A DNA stretch of 7,603 bases from Candidatus Aminicenantota bacterium. Lineage in GTDB: Bacteria; Acidobacteriota; Aminicenantia; UBA2199. Both the position numbers and the translations under genes were made by a program. Every line of letters starts with the position of its first letter. The stretch's first letter is position 1. The notes below the pieces were generated by a model. That model was not told where the DNA came from and made no database searches. It saw only the letters and a list, made by a program, of their open reading frames with translations. Below are positions 1 through 6,396 of the stretch, piece after piece. The DNA lies in NCBI GenBank assembly GCA_030612495.1, contig JAUWNT010000102.1:1-7603 (forward strand), in the 5' to 3' direction.

Positions 1-1275
1 GAAGATAATATGAAACAAGCCCTTAGAGAGATTAAACTATCTCTTTTGGAAGCTGACGTTAATTTCAAGGTTGTTAAAAATTTTATTGAAAATATAAAGG
101 AAAAATCCCTGGGAAAAGAAGTCCAGGAAAGCTTAACTCCTTATCAGCAAATAGTCAAAATCGTGAAAAATGAGTTGGTTGAAATGCTTGGCTCTGAGGA
201 TAAGGATATAAATAAATCTTCGAGAAAGCCCTCAATTATTATGTTAGTAGGCCTTCAGGGAACTGGCAAAACTACAACTGCCGGGAAATTAGCTCTTTAT
301 TTGAAAAATCAAGGTAAATCATCAATTTTATGCTCACTTGATTTGAAGAGACTGGCTGCAGGAGAGCAGTTAGAGGTTATTGCAAAAGAGATCGAAGTGA
401 ATTATTTTAAAACAGATTCCAATAACCTTAAAAATATAATGAAAGGAATAATGAAATGTTCAAAAGAGTACGGGTATGATTATGTGATAGCTGATACCGC
501 AGGAAGACTTCATATTGATGATGAGTTAATGAAAGAGTTAAAAAGGATAAAAGATATATTGAATCCCTCTGAAGTTATCTTTGTTGCAGATTCTTTAACT
601 GGGCAGGATGCTGTTAATTCAGCACAGAATTTTTCTGAAAAACTTGGAATTGACTCTATAGCTCTTACAAAGTTGGATGCAGATGCAAGAGGTGGAGCAG
701 CCCTTTCCATAGTTAATGTAACAGGTAAACCCATAAAATTTATAGGTGTTGGAGAACAATATATAGATTTTCAAAAATTTTATCCTGAGAGGTTAGCATC
801 TAAAATTCTCGGAATGGGAGATGTGTTGACTCTGATTGAAAAAGCTGAAGAAAAATTCGATGAAAAAGAATCTGAACTTATTGCTAAAAAGATGATGAGA
901 GATGAATTTACTCTCGAAGATTTTAAGTTGCAGTTAAATCGAGTAGAGAAGCTCGGCTCAATAAGCGATATTATTGGGATGTTACCAAATATGCCTTCAA
1001 TGGGGATTGGGCAAAATATGAGTAATAATCCAGACATTAACGATAAAAAGATAAAGTATTTATGTGCTATTATAAATTCAATGACAAAAAAAGAAAGGCA
1101 AAATCCAAAGGTTTTAAATGGAAGGAGAAGGCTGAGGATTTCAAAGGGTAGTGGGAGGCATGTTCAAGAAATCAATCAACTTATCAGGCAATTTTTTGAG
1201 ATGAAGAAATATATGAAAAAACCTTTTTTTAGAAAGATGATAAAAAAATTTGACTTTTTATCAAAAATGGGTTAA
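1..1275 (+). CDS. ffh: Signal recognition particle GTPase Ffh (SRP54), 5'-partial
   Basis: Ffh binds 4.5S/SRP RNA and signal sequences of nascent membrane proteins and delivers ribosomes to FtsY at the membrane. Counting codon 1 at base 1, the fragment has 424 residues: the end of the N domain (EADV), the G domain with P-loop GLQGTGKT (84-91), DTAGR (165-169), TKLD (223-226) and the following DARGGAA, then the methionine-containing M domain with the RNA-binding signature starting GRRRLRISKGSG (from about 374). The reading frame is open from base 1. The ATG at base 10 is internal, because the codons before it (Glu-Asp-Asn) match the family just ahead of the conserved helix; by comparison with E. 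coli Ffh about 23 N-terminal residues lie outside the window. The stop is 35 bp before rpsP, consistent with one operon. Identification is near certain. Confidence 0.97.
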   Translation, partial: EDNMKQALREIKLSLLEADVNFKVVKNFIENIKEKSLGKEVQESLTPYQQIVKIVKNELVEMLGSEDKDINKSSRKPSIIMLVGLQGTGKTTTAGKLALYLKNQGKSSILCSLDLKRLAAGEQLEVIAKEIEVNYFKTDSNNLKNIMKGIMKCSKEYGYDYVIADTAGRLHIDDELMKELKRIKDILNPSEVIFVADSLTGQDAVNSAQNFSEKLGIDSIALTKLDADARGGAALSIVNVTGKPIKFIGVGEQYIDFQKFYPERLASKILGMGDVLTLIEKAEEKFDEKESELIAKKMMRDEFTLEDFKLQLNRVEKLGSISDIIGMLPNMPSMGIGQNMSNNPDINDKKIKYLCAIINSMTKKERQNPKVLNGRRRLRISKGSGRHVQEINQLIRQFFEMKKYMKKPFFRKMIKKFDFLSKMG

Positions 1276-1310
1276 ATTCATAATCTAATTTAAGAATGGA
1301 GTGAAATTTA

Positions 1311-1553
1311 ATGGTATCAATTAGACTTACAAGGAAAGGAACAAAGCATAAGCCCCATTACAGAATTGTGGTAATTGAAAAAGAAAAGTCAAGAGACTCA
1401 AATTATTTGGATTTAATTGGATATTACAAGCCAATGTCTGATCCAGCAGAAATTAAGATTGATTTGGGTAAATATAATGAATGGATAAAAAAAGGGGCAA
1501 GAGCATCTCAAACAGTAAAATCGTTAATAAAGAAAGTTAATTCTGATAATTAA
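1311..1553 (+). CDS. rpsP: 30S ribosomal protein S16
   Basis: An 80-residue protein of normal S16 length, a component of the small-subunit body that helps 30S assembly. The N-terminus MVSIRLTRKG, the PHYRIVV strand, the LIGYYKP segment and the C-terminal GARASQTVKSLIKK all match the family. The ATG at 1311 has a GGAG Shine-Dalgarno at 1298-1301, spaced 9 nt. It lies 35 bp after ffh and its stop codon overlaps the Shine-Dalgarno of khpA, so translation of the two is probably linked. Position between ffh and khpA-rimM-trmD is the conserved bacterial order. Confidence 0.97.
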   Translation: MVSIRLTRKGTKHKPHYRIVVIEKEKSRDSNYLDLIGYYKPMSDPAEIKIDLGKYNEWIKKGARASQTVKSLIKKVNSDN

Positions 1554-1558
1554 GGAGG
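1551..1558 (+). promoter_or_regulatory. Shine-Dalgarno of khpA overlapping the rpsP stop codon
   Basis: TAAGGAGG contains the rpsP TAA stop and a near-perfect AAGGAGG ribosome binding site, 5 nt before the GTG at 1564. This fixes the non-ATG start of khpA and suggests that ribosomes ending rpsP favour re-initiation on khpA. Confidence 0.85.
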
Positions 1559-1563
1559 TTAAA

Positions 1564-1818
1564 GTGAAACAACTTGTTGAAACAGTATGCAAAGCATTAG
1601 TTGACAATCCGGATGAGGTTAAGGTAACTCAGATTGATGGAGAGCAAACCACAATCTTAGAATTGAGAGTTAACCAATCTGATCTTGGAAAAGTAATTGG
1701 TAAGCAAGGTAGAACTGCAAGAGCTGTCAGAACAATTCTTGCTGCTGCAGGAATGAAGCAGAGGAGAAGGTTTAACTTAGAGATTATTGAAAATCTCGAA
1801 GATCGAGAAAGAAAATAA
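1564..1818 (+). CDS. khpA: KH-domain RNA-binding protein KhpA (YlqC family)
   Basis: An 84-residue single KH-domain protein. The RNA-binding GXXG loop is GKQG at residues 46-49, inside DLGKVIGKQGRTARAVRTIL, the hallmark of this small family encoded between rpsP and rimM. In Firmicutes, KhpA pairs with KhpB (Jag/EloR) and affects cell division and elongation through RNA binding; the role in this organism is inferred only. It starts with GTG, supported by the strong Shine-Dalgarno 5 nt upstream. The length is slightly over the usual 75-80 residues because of a charged C-terminal tail (ENLEDRERK). The rimM frame follows its stop at once, in the same phase. Confidence 0.93.
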   Translation: MKQLVETVCKALVDNPDEVKVTQIDGEQTTILELRVNQSDLGKVIGKQGRTARAVRTILAAAGMKQRRRFNLEIIENLEDRERK

Positions 1819-1824
1819 GGTTAT

Positions 1825-2315
1825 TTGATTTTCTTCGGGAGAATTTCAAAAATTAGAGGAAATAAGGGGGAGGTTGTGTATACACTTTCCCCTGATTTTA
1901 TTTCTCCGCCCTGTAGAGAGGGTGAAGAGGTTATACTAAAATCTGAAAAACACCAAAAAAAAAACGCATTGAATATATAAAAGAGATTCAAGGTGTAAGA
2001 GTATTAAAATTTTTTGGCATAAACTCGATTAACGAAGCCTACAAGCTTGTTGGATATTCTATTTTTGGTTTAAGCGATCCAGAAAAGAATATTGAGAGTA
2101 CTAGTTTAATAAATTTTAATGTAAAAGATATAAAAGGTGAATTCTGGGGTACATTAGAGAACATAAAAACCAGTAGTTTGAATACAATTTTAGAAATTAA
2201 ATGTGAAGATGATATTATTTATGTTCCGTTTAATGATATAATAGAAGTTAATAAAAAAGACAAACTAATTATTATTAATCCTTTAGAAGGGTTAAAGGAT
2301 TTAAATAAAGGATGA
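1825..2315 (+). CDS. rimM: Ribosome maturation factor RimM, frame interrupted at an A10 tract
   Basis: RimM binds S19 and helps mature the 3' domain of 16S rRNA in the 30S head. The first half reads from a probable TTG at 1825 (FFGRISKIRGNKGEV) to the tract and would stop at 1978-1980 if the frame were kept. The second half, one base back, continues as RIEYIKEIQGVRVLKFFGI, then INEAYKLVGYSIF, the PRC-barrel part ending VPFNDIIEVN, and the family's closing INPLEGLKDLN. Joined by a -1 shift at 1955-1964 the product is about 163 residues, normal for RimM. Nothing else is broken. The start is uncertain: khpA's stop at 1816-1818 is in the same frame, the only common start codon is TTG, and AAGG lies just 4 nt before it. 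The stop overlaps the trmD start (ATGA). It may be an assembly error, recoding or a fresh mutation; strict annotation would call it a frameshifted pseudogene. Confidence 0.85.
1955..1965 (+). other. Frameshift site in rimM: A10 run ending in A AAA AAC
   Basis: Ten consecutive A (1955-1964) followed by C. Read in the upstream frame the codons are CAA AAA AAA AAC, so positions 1959-1965 form the heptamer A AAA AAC with correct X XXY YYZ phasing. A -1 slip there resumes at CGC (1965), which is exactly the frame of the RimM C-terminal half. One extra A in the genome or transcript would give the same result. A 6-bp dyad follows (1969-1974 with 1986-1991), too weak to count as a clear stimulatory hairpin. 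Confidence 0.7.
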
Positions 2316-2962
2316 ATTTTTCGATAGTTTCAATTTTTCCAGAAATGATAAATAATTTTATTGCATTAGGTTTAGTTAGTAAAGCTGTTGAAAAAAAATT
2401 GATTAATATAAAAGTTTATGATTTAAGGGATTTCACTACAGATAAGCATAGAAAGGTTGATGATAAGCCCTTTGGGGGTGGTGCCGGAATGGTTATGAAG
2501 CCGGAGCCTTTTTTTAATGCTATTAATTATATTAAAAAAAAAATGAGAGGACGGGTAATTTTATTTTCTGCTTATGCTGAATTATTAACACAAAAAAAAG
2601 TAAAGGAATTATCAAATGAAGACCATTTAATACTCATTTGCGGAAGATATGAAGGGGTTGATCAGAGGGTCATTGATGAGCTTGTAGATGAGGAGATTTC
2701 AATAGGAGATTATGTTTTGATGGGAGGAGAGGTGGCTGCTGAAGTAGTTCTTGAAAGTGTAAGCAGGATGATATATGGAGTTGTTGGTAATCCTGAATCT
2801 GTTAAAACTGATTCTTTTTTTTATGATAACCAATTTGGATTTCCCCAATATACACAACCAAGAGACTATAAAGGTTTAAAAATTCCTGAAGTTTTATTAT
2901 CCGGGAATCATAAAAATATAGCTGAATGGAGAAAAAAAAATCAAAAAAGGAGAAAAATATGA
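2312..2962 (+). CDS. trmD: tRNA (guanine-N1)-methyltransferase TrmD, short C-terminus
   Basis: TrmD methylates G37 of tRNAs with S-adenosylmethionine, preventing +1 frameshifting. The 216 residues carry the SPOUT trefoil-knot motifs: KVDDKPFGGGAGMV (48-61), ICGRYEGVDQRV (109-120), SIGDYVLMGGEVAA (130-143) and VLLSGNH (194-200). Arg152 and Asp167 (in TDSFF) correspond by spacing to the catalytic Arg154/Asp169 of Haemophilus TrmD. Two oddities: the usual YTRP reads YTQP (180-183), and the protein stops soon after EWRKK, about 20-40 residues short of typical TrmD (roughly 230-255), losing the last helices. The start ATG overlaps the rimM stop; the nearest AAAGGA (2294-2299) is 12 nt away, so coupling probably matters. 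The stop TGA overlaps the ftcD ATG. The gene contains its own A10 run (2534-2543) with the frame intact. Confidence 0.95.
   Translation: MNFSIVSIFPEMINNFIALGLVSKAVEKKLINIKVYDLRDFTTDKHRKVDDKPFGGGAGMVMKPEPFFNAINYIKKKMRGRVILFSAYAELLTQKKVKELSNEDHLILICGRYEGVDQRVIDELVDEEISIGDYVLMGGEVAAEVVLESVSRMIYGVVGNPESVKTDSFFYDNQFGFPQYTQPRDYKGLKIPEVLLSGNHKNIAEWRKKNQKRRKI
2947..2952 (+). promoter_or_regulatory. Shine-Dalgarno of ftcD inside the end of trmD
   Basis: AAGGAG lies 6 nt before the ATG at 2959. It decides the ftcD start in favour of this ATG rather than the in-frame ATG at 2926, which would add an 11-residue lysine-rich leader not expected before the conserved MKKIVECVPNFSEG. The site lies within the final trmD codons, so the short TrmD tail also encodes the next gene's ribosome binding site. 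Confidence 0.8.
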
Positions 2963-4614
2963 AAAAAATAGTAGAATGTGTGCCAAATTTTTCAGAAGGA
3001 ATAGATCTTTCAATTATTGATAAGATAACTGATGAAATAAAAAAAATTCCAGATGTTGTTCTTCTTGATGTTGATCCTGGGAAAGATACTAACAGAACTG
3101 TTGTGACTTTTGCAGGTTCTCCTGAGTGTGTTGAAGAAGCAGCTTTTCAAGCAATTAAAAAAGCAGGTGAATTAATTGATATGTCTAAGCATTCAGGAGC
3201 ACATCCGAGAATGGGAGCAACAGATGTTTGTCCATTTGTACCTGTTGCTGGAGTTACTATGCAAGATTGTATTGAGATTACAAAACATCTGGGAAAGAGA
3301 GTTGCTGAGGAGCTAGGAATCCCAGTTTATTTATATGAAGAATCTGCAATTACAGAGGAGAGAAAAAGTCTTGCATATATAAGAGAAGGAGAGTATGAGG
3401 CTCTTGCTGAAAAATTAAAGACTGCTAAATACAAACCTGATTTTGGGGAACCAATATTTAATAAAAAATCAGGTGCTACTGCAATAGGAGCAAGAGAATT
3501 TTTAATAGCTTACAATGTTAATTTGAATACAAGAGACGTTAAAATAGCAAGAAAAATTGCTAATCGTATTAGAGAGAAGGGTAGGACTGTAAAAGATATA
3601 AAAACAGGTAAAAGGGAAATAATACCCGGAGCACTCAAAAAAGTCAGAGCTGTTGGTTGGTATATTGAGGAGTATAATATGGCTCAGATTTCTATAAACC
3701 TCTTGAATTATAAAACGACCCCACTATACAGGGTATTTGAAGAAGCAGAAAAATTTGCTACTGAATTTGGTGTGAGGATAACAGGCAGTGAACTGGTTGG
3801 ACTGATTCCTCTTGAAGCAATTCTTGATGTTGGGAAACATTACTTAATAAAACAGGGAGCTTCTACAGGAGTGTCTGAAGAAGAAATTGTAAGGATTGCA
3901 GTGCAGAGCCTTGGATTAAATGAAATATCAAAATTTGAAATGGAGCATAAAATTATTGAATACAGGTTCAGAAAAAAGGGCAAGTTAGTATCAATGGATT
4001 TATGTGAATTTGTAAATGAGTTAGCCTCTGATTCACCTGCTCCTGGTGGGGGAAGTATTTCAGCTCTAAATGGAGCATTGTCAGCTGGCTTAAGCTCAAT
4101 GGTCGGAAATCTCACATATAATAAGAAAGCATATAATGAAGTAAAGGAAGAAATGATTAAAGTATCAGAGGATGCTCAAAAATTAAAAGACTTTTTTCTT
4201 GAAGCAATTGATAAAGATACAGAAGCTTTTAATATGATTATGGAAGCTTTTTTTTTACCAAAAAAGAGTGATGAAGAAAAGGAAATAAGAAATAAAAAGA
4301 TTCAAGAGGGAACAAAAAATGCTACTTTAATTCCTTTTTCAGTTCTTGAAAAATCAGAAGAAATTGCTAAATTGGCTTTGGATGTTGCTAAAAAGGGTAA
4401 TAAGAACTCATTGTCAGATTCAGGAGTAGCTGGGTTAGCTGCATCTGCTGCATCTGAAGGAGCTCTCTATAATGTTATGATAAATCTTCAGAGCATTGAT
4501 GATAAGGAGTTTAAATCAAAATTAACAAAAAAAGCTATGGAAATAAACAAAAAAGTTCAGCAAATTGTGAATAAGATAAAAGAAATATTGAATTCTGAGT
4601 TAAATATAGATTGA
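2959..4614 (+). CDS. ftcD: Bifunctional glutamate formimidoyltransferase / formimidoyl-THF cyclodeaminase
   Basis: A 551-residue enzyme expected to move the formimino group from N-formimino-L-glutamate to tetrahydrofolate (EC 2.1.2.5) and then cyclise it to 5,10-methenyl-THF with release of ammonia (EC 4.3.1.4), the last steps of one histidine degradation route. The N-terminal transferase domain opens with ECVPNFSEG (6-14) and has HSGAHPRMGATDVCPF, whose second His is residue 82, the same number as the catalytic His of the pig enzyme. The second transferase subdomain starts near GAREFLIAYNVNLNT. A linker leads to the cyclodeaminase domain from about residue 346, with the family's SPAPGGGS (PGGGS at 362-366). 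The full length matches the fused mammalian-type protein (about 541). It overlaps the trmD stop (ATGA) and takes the place where rplS is usually found. No hutH, hutU or hutI is in the window. An 11-bp tandem repeat spans its stop codon. Confidence 0.95.
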   Translation: MKKIVECVPNFSEGIDLSIIDKITDEIKKIPDVVLLDVDPGKDTNRTVVTFAGSPECVEEAAFQAIKKAGELIDMSKHSGAHPRMGATDVCPFVPVAGVTMQDCIEITKHLGKRVAEELGIPVYLYEESAITEERKSLAYIREGEYEALAEKLKTAKYKPDFGEPIFNKKSGATAIGAREFLIAYNVNLNTRDVKIARKIANRIREKGRTVKDIKTGKREIIPGALKKVRAVGWYIEEYNMAQISINLLNYKTTPLYRVFEEAEKFATEFGVRITGSELVGLIPLEAILDVGKHYLIKQGASTGVSEEEIVRIAVQSLGLNEISKFEMEHKIIEYRFRKKGKLVSMDLCEFVNELASDSPAPGGGSISALNGALSAGLSSMVGNLTYNKKAYNEVKEEMIKVSEDAQKLKDFFLEAIDKDTEAFNMIMEAFFLPKKSDEEKEIRNKKIQEGTKNATLIPFSVLEKSEEIAKLALDVAKKGNKNSLSDSGVAGLAASAASEGALYNVMINLQSIDDKEFKSKLTKKAMEINKKVQQIVNKIKEILNSELNID

Positions 4615-4624
4615 AATATAGATT
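4602..4624. repeat. 11-bp tandem direct repeat spanning the ftcD stop codon
   Basis: AAATATAGATT occurs at 4602-4612 and again at 4614-4624 with one base between, with the TGA stop at 4612-4614 at the junction. It is probably a small slippage duplication in AT-rich DNA that may have changed the extreme C-terminus or the trailer. No function is implied. Confidence 0.6.
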
Positions 4625-4668
4625 TCCTCAACTCAAAACATTTAAGGCTTTAAAAAGAAGTTAAAACA

Positions 4669-6108
4669 CTATTTTTTCTTTTTTTTGAATAAGAAACTAA
4701 ATGGTGCCCGGGTTTTTTTGGAGTACTTGCCTGTAAGCTCTTCGAGTTTTCTTCCTGCCAGAGCATGTTCTGGATTTATTGACAATGCTTTTCTAAAGTA
4801 ATTTTCAGCGCTTTTTTTCATATTTTCTGAAAGAAATAATTTCCCCAATGCAACGAGCGGTTCTGCATTCCATGGATCTATGTCGGCTGCTTTTTTTAGG
4901 TTTTTTTCAGCTTCCATTTTTAATGTAGATACATTCATTTGGCTAAGTCCTAATAATAGAAAATATGATGGTTTTGAGTCATCATATTTAACTGATTCAT
5001 TCATGATAGTTGAGCATTCCCAGTATAGTTTCTTATTGTATAGGGTTTTAGCTTTTCTATAAAGGATTTTTGCCTTTCCAATTAAATTTTCATAAGTCTC
5101 GTTCTTATTATCTTTACTAAGCCTATCTTTATCATATTTATTTTTTTGGTCAGCATTGCTTAATATTTCGAATGCTTTATTAATAGAAGCAAAAACAGTG
5201 TTTGTAATTTCTTTTATTTCAGGGCTAGAAGAAGTAGAAAGTTTATCCGGGTGATAATTTTTTGCAAGTTTGAAATAGGAATTTTTTATCTCATCTTGAG
5301 TTGCGCTATCTTTTACATCAAGTAATTGATATAAATTGATTTTATCTGATTTTATTTTTTCATATAAGTCTGTTATTTTTTTAATATTTTTTTCAAGGTT
5401 CTCATCAATTTTAATTTCATAAAAGTTTACAATATTTAGGAGGTAAAATAGGATCAGTTTTTTCCAAAATATTTCTTCTTGCATTCTTAATTCAGAAAGT
5501 ATTCGATCGTTTGATATGTTTTTGAAATTAGATAATTTTTCATATAATTGATAATCTTCTGTAGACATTGATTTTTTAATATTTTCTGGGATAGATAAAA
5601 CCTCAATAGAAGAAGAATGGAATTTGTTTTTATAAAAAGAAAGATCATCTATTTTATTAATTCCTTCGTTTATTATTTCTGACAAATCAATGTTAAATTT
5701 TGAGGTGCTTGGAATGTTCGGGGTTTCAGGGTCAAAATCCCATTCCACAGAAGATAAAGAAAAAGTTGATATTGCAATGCCTTTTATTTGATGAATGAGA
5801 GCAAAGTATATATCTTTATTGTTTGCTATATTCTTATTAACAAGAATTTTCCCTAAATTATCTTTTTTCCCATCAATTAAATCTTTAATTGTTGAGAATT
5901 GTGATTGACTTATTGTCCCTAACTCGAGTAATATTTCACCCAATCTTTCCTCTTTTTTTGTGGTCTTGGCAAATGCCAAATTCCCATTAAGAAAGAAGAG
6001 TATCTTTGTAAAATCATGTCCTCTAAGAGTCAGTTCACCATTCATCTTGTTTTTTAAGATATCTCTGTAAATTGTTGTGACTGAATCTTTATTTATTTGT
6101 TTTAGCAT
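4669..6108 (-). CDS. DUF4388/PATAN-like - DnaJ domain - TPR protein
   Basis: A 479-residue, soluble, lysine-rich protein with no signal peptide or membrane span, so probably cytoplasmic. Residues about 8-130 resemble DUF4388 (PATAN-like), with GELTLRG, the strand pair ILFFLNGNLAFA, RLGEILLELGTI and a later LGKILVNKNI to VEWDFDPE. These domains are usually linked to signalling or gliding/motility regulators in Acidobacteria, Deltaproteobacteria and relatives. A helical stretch leads to a J domain at about 258-328, from NLYQLLDVKDSATQDEIK through NYHPDK (HPD at 286-288) to AFEILSNADQKNKYD; the intact HPD predicts stimulation of an Hsp70 such as DnaK. About three TPR-like units follow (about 343-450; the last contains SAENYFRKALSINPEHA), ending in a basic tail of five lysines. 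The ATG at 6108 is the only sensible start: an in-frame TAA lies 15 nt upstream and there is only a weak AGAA ribosome site. It converges on ftcD with a 54-bp gap. Cellular role unknown. Confidence 0.85.
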   Translation of the reverse strand: MLKQINKDSVTTIYRDILKNKMNGELTLRGHDFTKILFFLNGNLAFAKTTKKEERLGEILLELGTISQSQFSTIKDLIDGKKDNLGKILVNKNIANNKDIYFALIHQIKGIAISTFSLSSVEWDFDPETPNIPSTSKFNIDLSEIINEGINKIDDLSFYKNKFHSSSIEVLSIPENIKKSMSTEDYQLYEKLSNFKNISNDRILSELRMQEEIFWKKLILFYLLNIVNFYEIKIDENLEKNIKKITDLYEKIKSDKINLYQLLDVKDSATQDEIKNSYFKLAKNYHPDKLSTSSSPEIKEITNTVFASINKAFEILSNADQKNKYDKDRLSKDNKNETYENLIGKAKILYRKAKTLYNKKLYWECSTIMNESVKYDDSKPSYFLLLGLSQMNVSTLKMEAEKNLKKAADIDPWNAEPLVALGKLFLSENMKKSAENYFRKALSINPEHALAGRKLEELTGKYSKKTRAPFSFLFKKKKK

Positions 6109-6144
6109 GTTTTCTACAAGATTTTATATATCTCCCTTATTCAT

Positions 6145-6173
6145 ATTATATATAAAATTAATTTTTGTGTCAA
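6145..6173 (-). promoter_or_regulatory. Perfect consensus sigma-70-type promoter for the DnaJ-TPR gene
   Basis: Read on the - strand, TTGACA (6173-6168) and TATAAT (6150-6145) are separated by exactly 17 nt. Transcription would start near 6138, giving a leader of about 30 nt. An AAGGGAG lies right at the predicted 5' end, more than 20 nt from the start codon and so too far to be a normal Shine-Dalgarno. A perfect match in both hexamers with ideal spacing is much stronger than the AT-rich background usually gives. Confidence 0.75.
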
Positions 6174-6254
6174 ATCAAATATAATTACTATTTATATATT
6201 AATTGTTAGTTTTACATTTATTACCTTTAGAATAATTTAAATTTTATATAAAAC

Positions 6255-6283
6255 TTGACAAAATTTCTATTTTATTCTATTAA
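6255..6283 (+). promoter_or_regulatory. Promoter for the OmpA-domain gene
   Basis: TTGACA (6255-6260) is followed after 17 nt by TATTAA (6278-6283), a 4/6 match to TATAAT. The 12-bp palindrome TTTTATATAAAA (6242-6253) sits just upstream of the -35 and could act as an AT-rich UP-like element or operator. The predicted start near 6290 gives a leader of about 105 nt. It is divergent from the promoter of the DnaJ-TPR gene, with the two -35 elements about 80 bp apart. Confidence 0.6.
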
Positions 6284-6309
6284 AGTCTTGTATGAGTTAA
6301 ATTTTTTAA

Positions 6310-6338
6310 TAAAATGAGAGATAATTACTCTTATTTTA
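6310..6338 (+). promoter_or_regulatory. 11-bp dyad (leader hairpin or operator) upstream of the OmpA-domain gene
   Basis: TAAAATGAGAG (6310-6320) pairs with CTCTTATTTTA (6328-6338) around a 7-nt loop, with one G-U pair. It lies roughly 20-50 nt into the predicted leader. No T run follows, so it is not an intrinsic terminator. It could be a 5' mRNA-stabilising hairpin or a protein-binding dyad. The GAGAG/CTCTT core makes it less trivial than the surrounding A/T palindromes. Confidence 0.4.
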
Positions 6339-6384
6339 ATTTGGATATAGAAAATTTGGTAAAAATGAATTAATTTTAGTATGT

Positions 6385-6390
6385 GAGGAG
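6385..6390 (+). promoter_or_regulatory. Shine-Dalgarno of the OmpA-domain gene
   Basis: GAGGAG lies 6 nt before the ATG at 6397 and fixes the start that yields a clean signal peptide. Confidence 0.8.
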
Positions 6391-6396
6391 ATTAAG

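Noticed and set aside
10..12. ATG at base 10 as the true Ffh start
   Set aside because: The frame is open before it with family-matching residues, and the N domain would lack its first helix; the gene is simply cut by the window edge.
510..1037. Antisense open frames within ffh
   Set aside because: They lie opposite a highly conserved gene, with no ribosome sites and no recognisable protein features.
1250..1278. TTGACT - 17 nt - TAAATT across the ffh stop as an internal promoter for rpsP
   Set aside because: The -10 matches only 4/6 and the -35 5/6 in very AT-rich DNA inside an operon; such matches are expected by chance.
1969..1991. TTGAAT/ATTCAA hairpin 3 nt after the rimM slippery site as a frameshift stimulator
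   Set aside because: Six mostly A-U pairs with an 11-nt loop is too weak to stall a ribosome; recorded but not claimed.
2926..2958. Upstream in-frame ATG extending FtcD by 11 residues
   Set aside because: The extension is only Lys/Glu-rich codons from the trmD overlap, has no ribosome site, and the conserved family N-terminus begins at 2959.
3840..4115. Antisense open frame within ftcD
   Set aside because: It mirrors the conserved cyclodeaminase start and has no independent support.
4615..4686. Possible terminator between convergent ftcD and the DnaJ-TPR gene
   Set aside because: The only pairings are an A/T-rich 8-bp stem (4652-4659 with 4676-4683, 16-nt loop) and a 5-bp stem around TTTAAGGCTTTAAA; neither is stable enough, and the T run lies inside the - strand gene.
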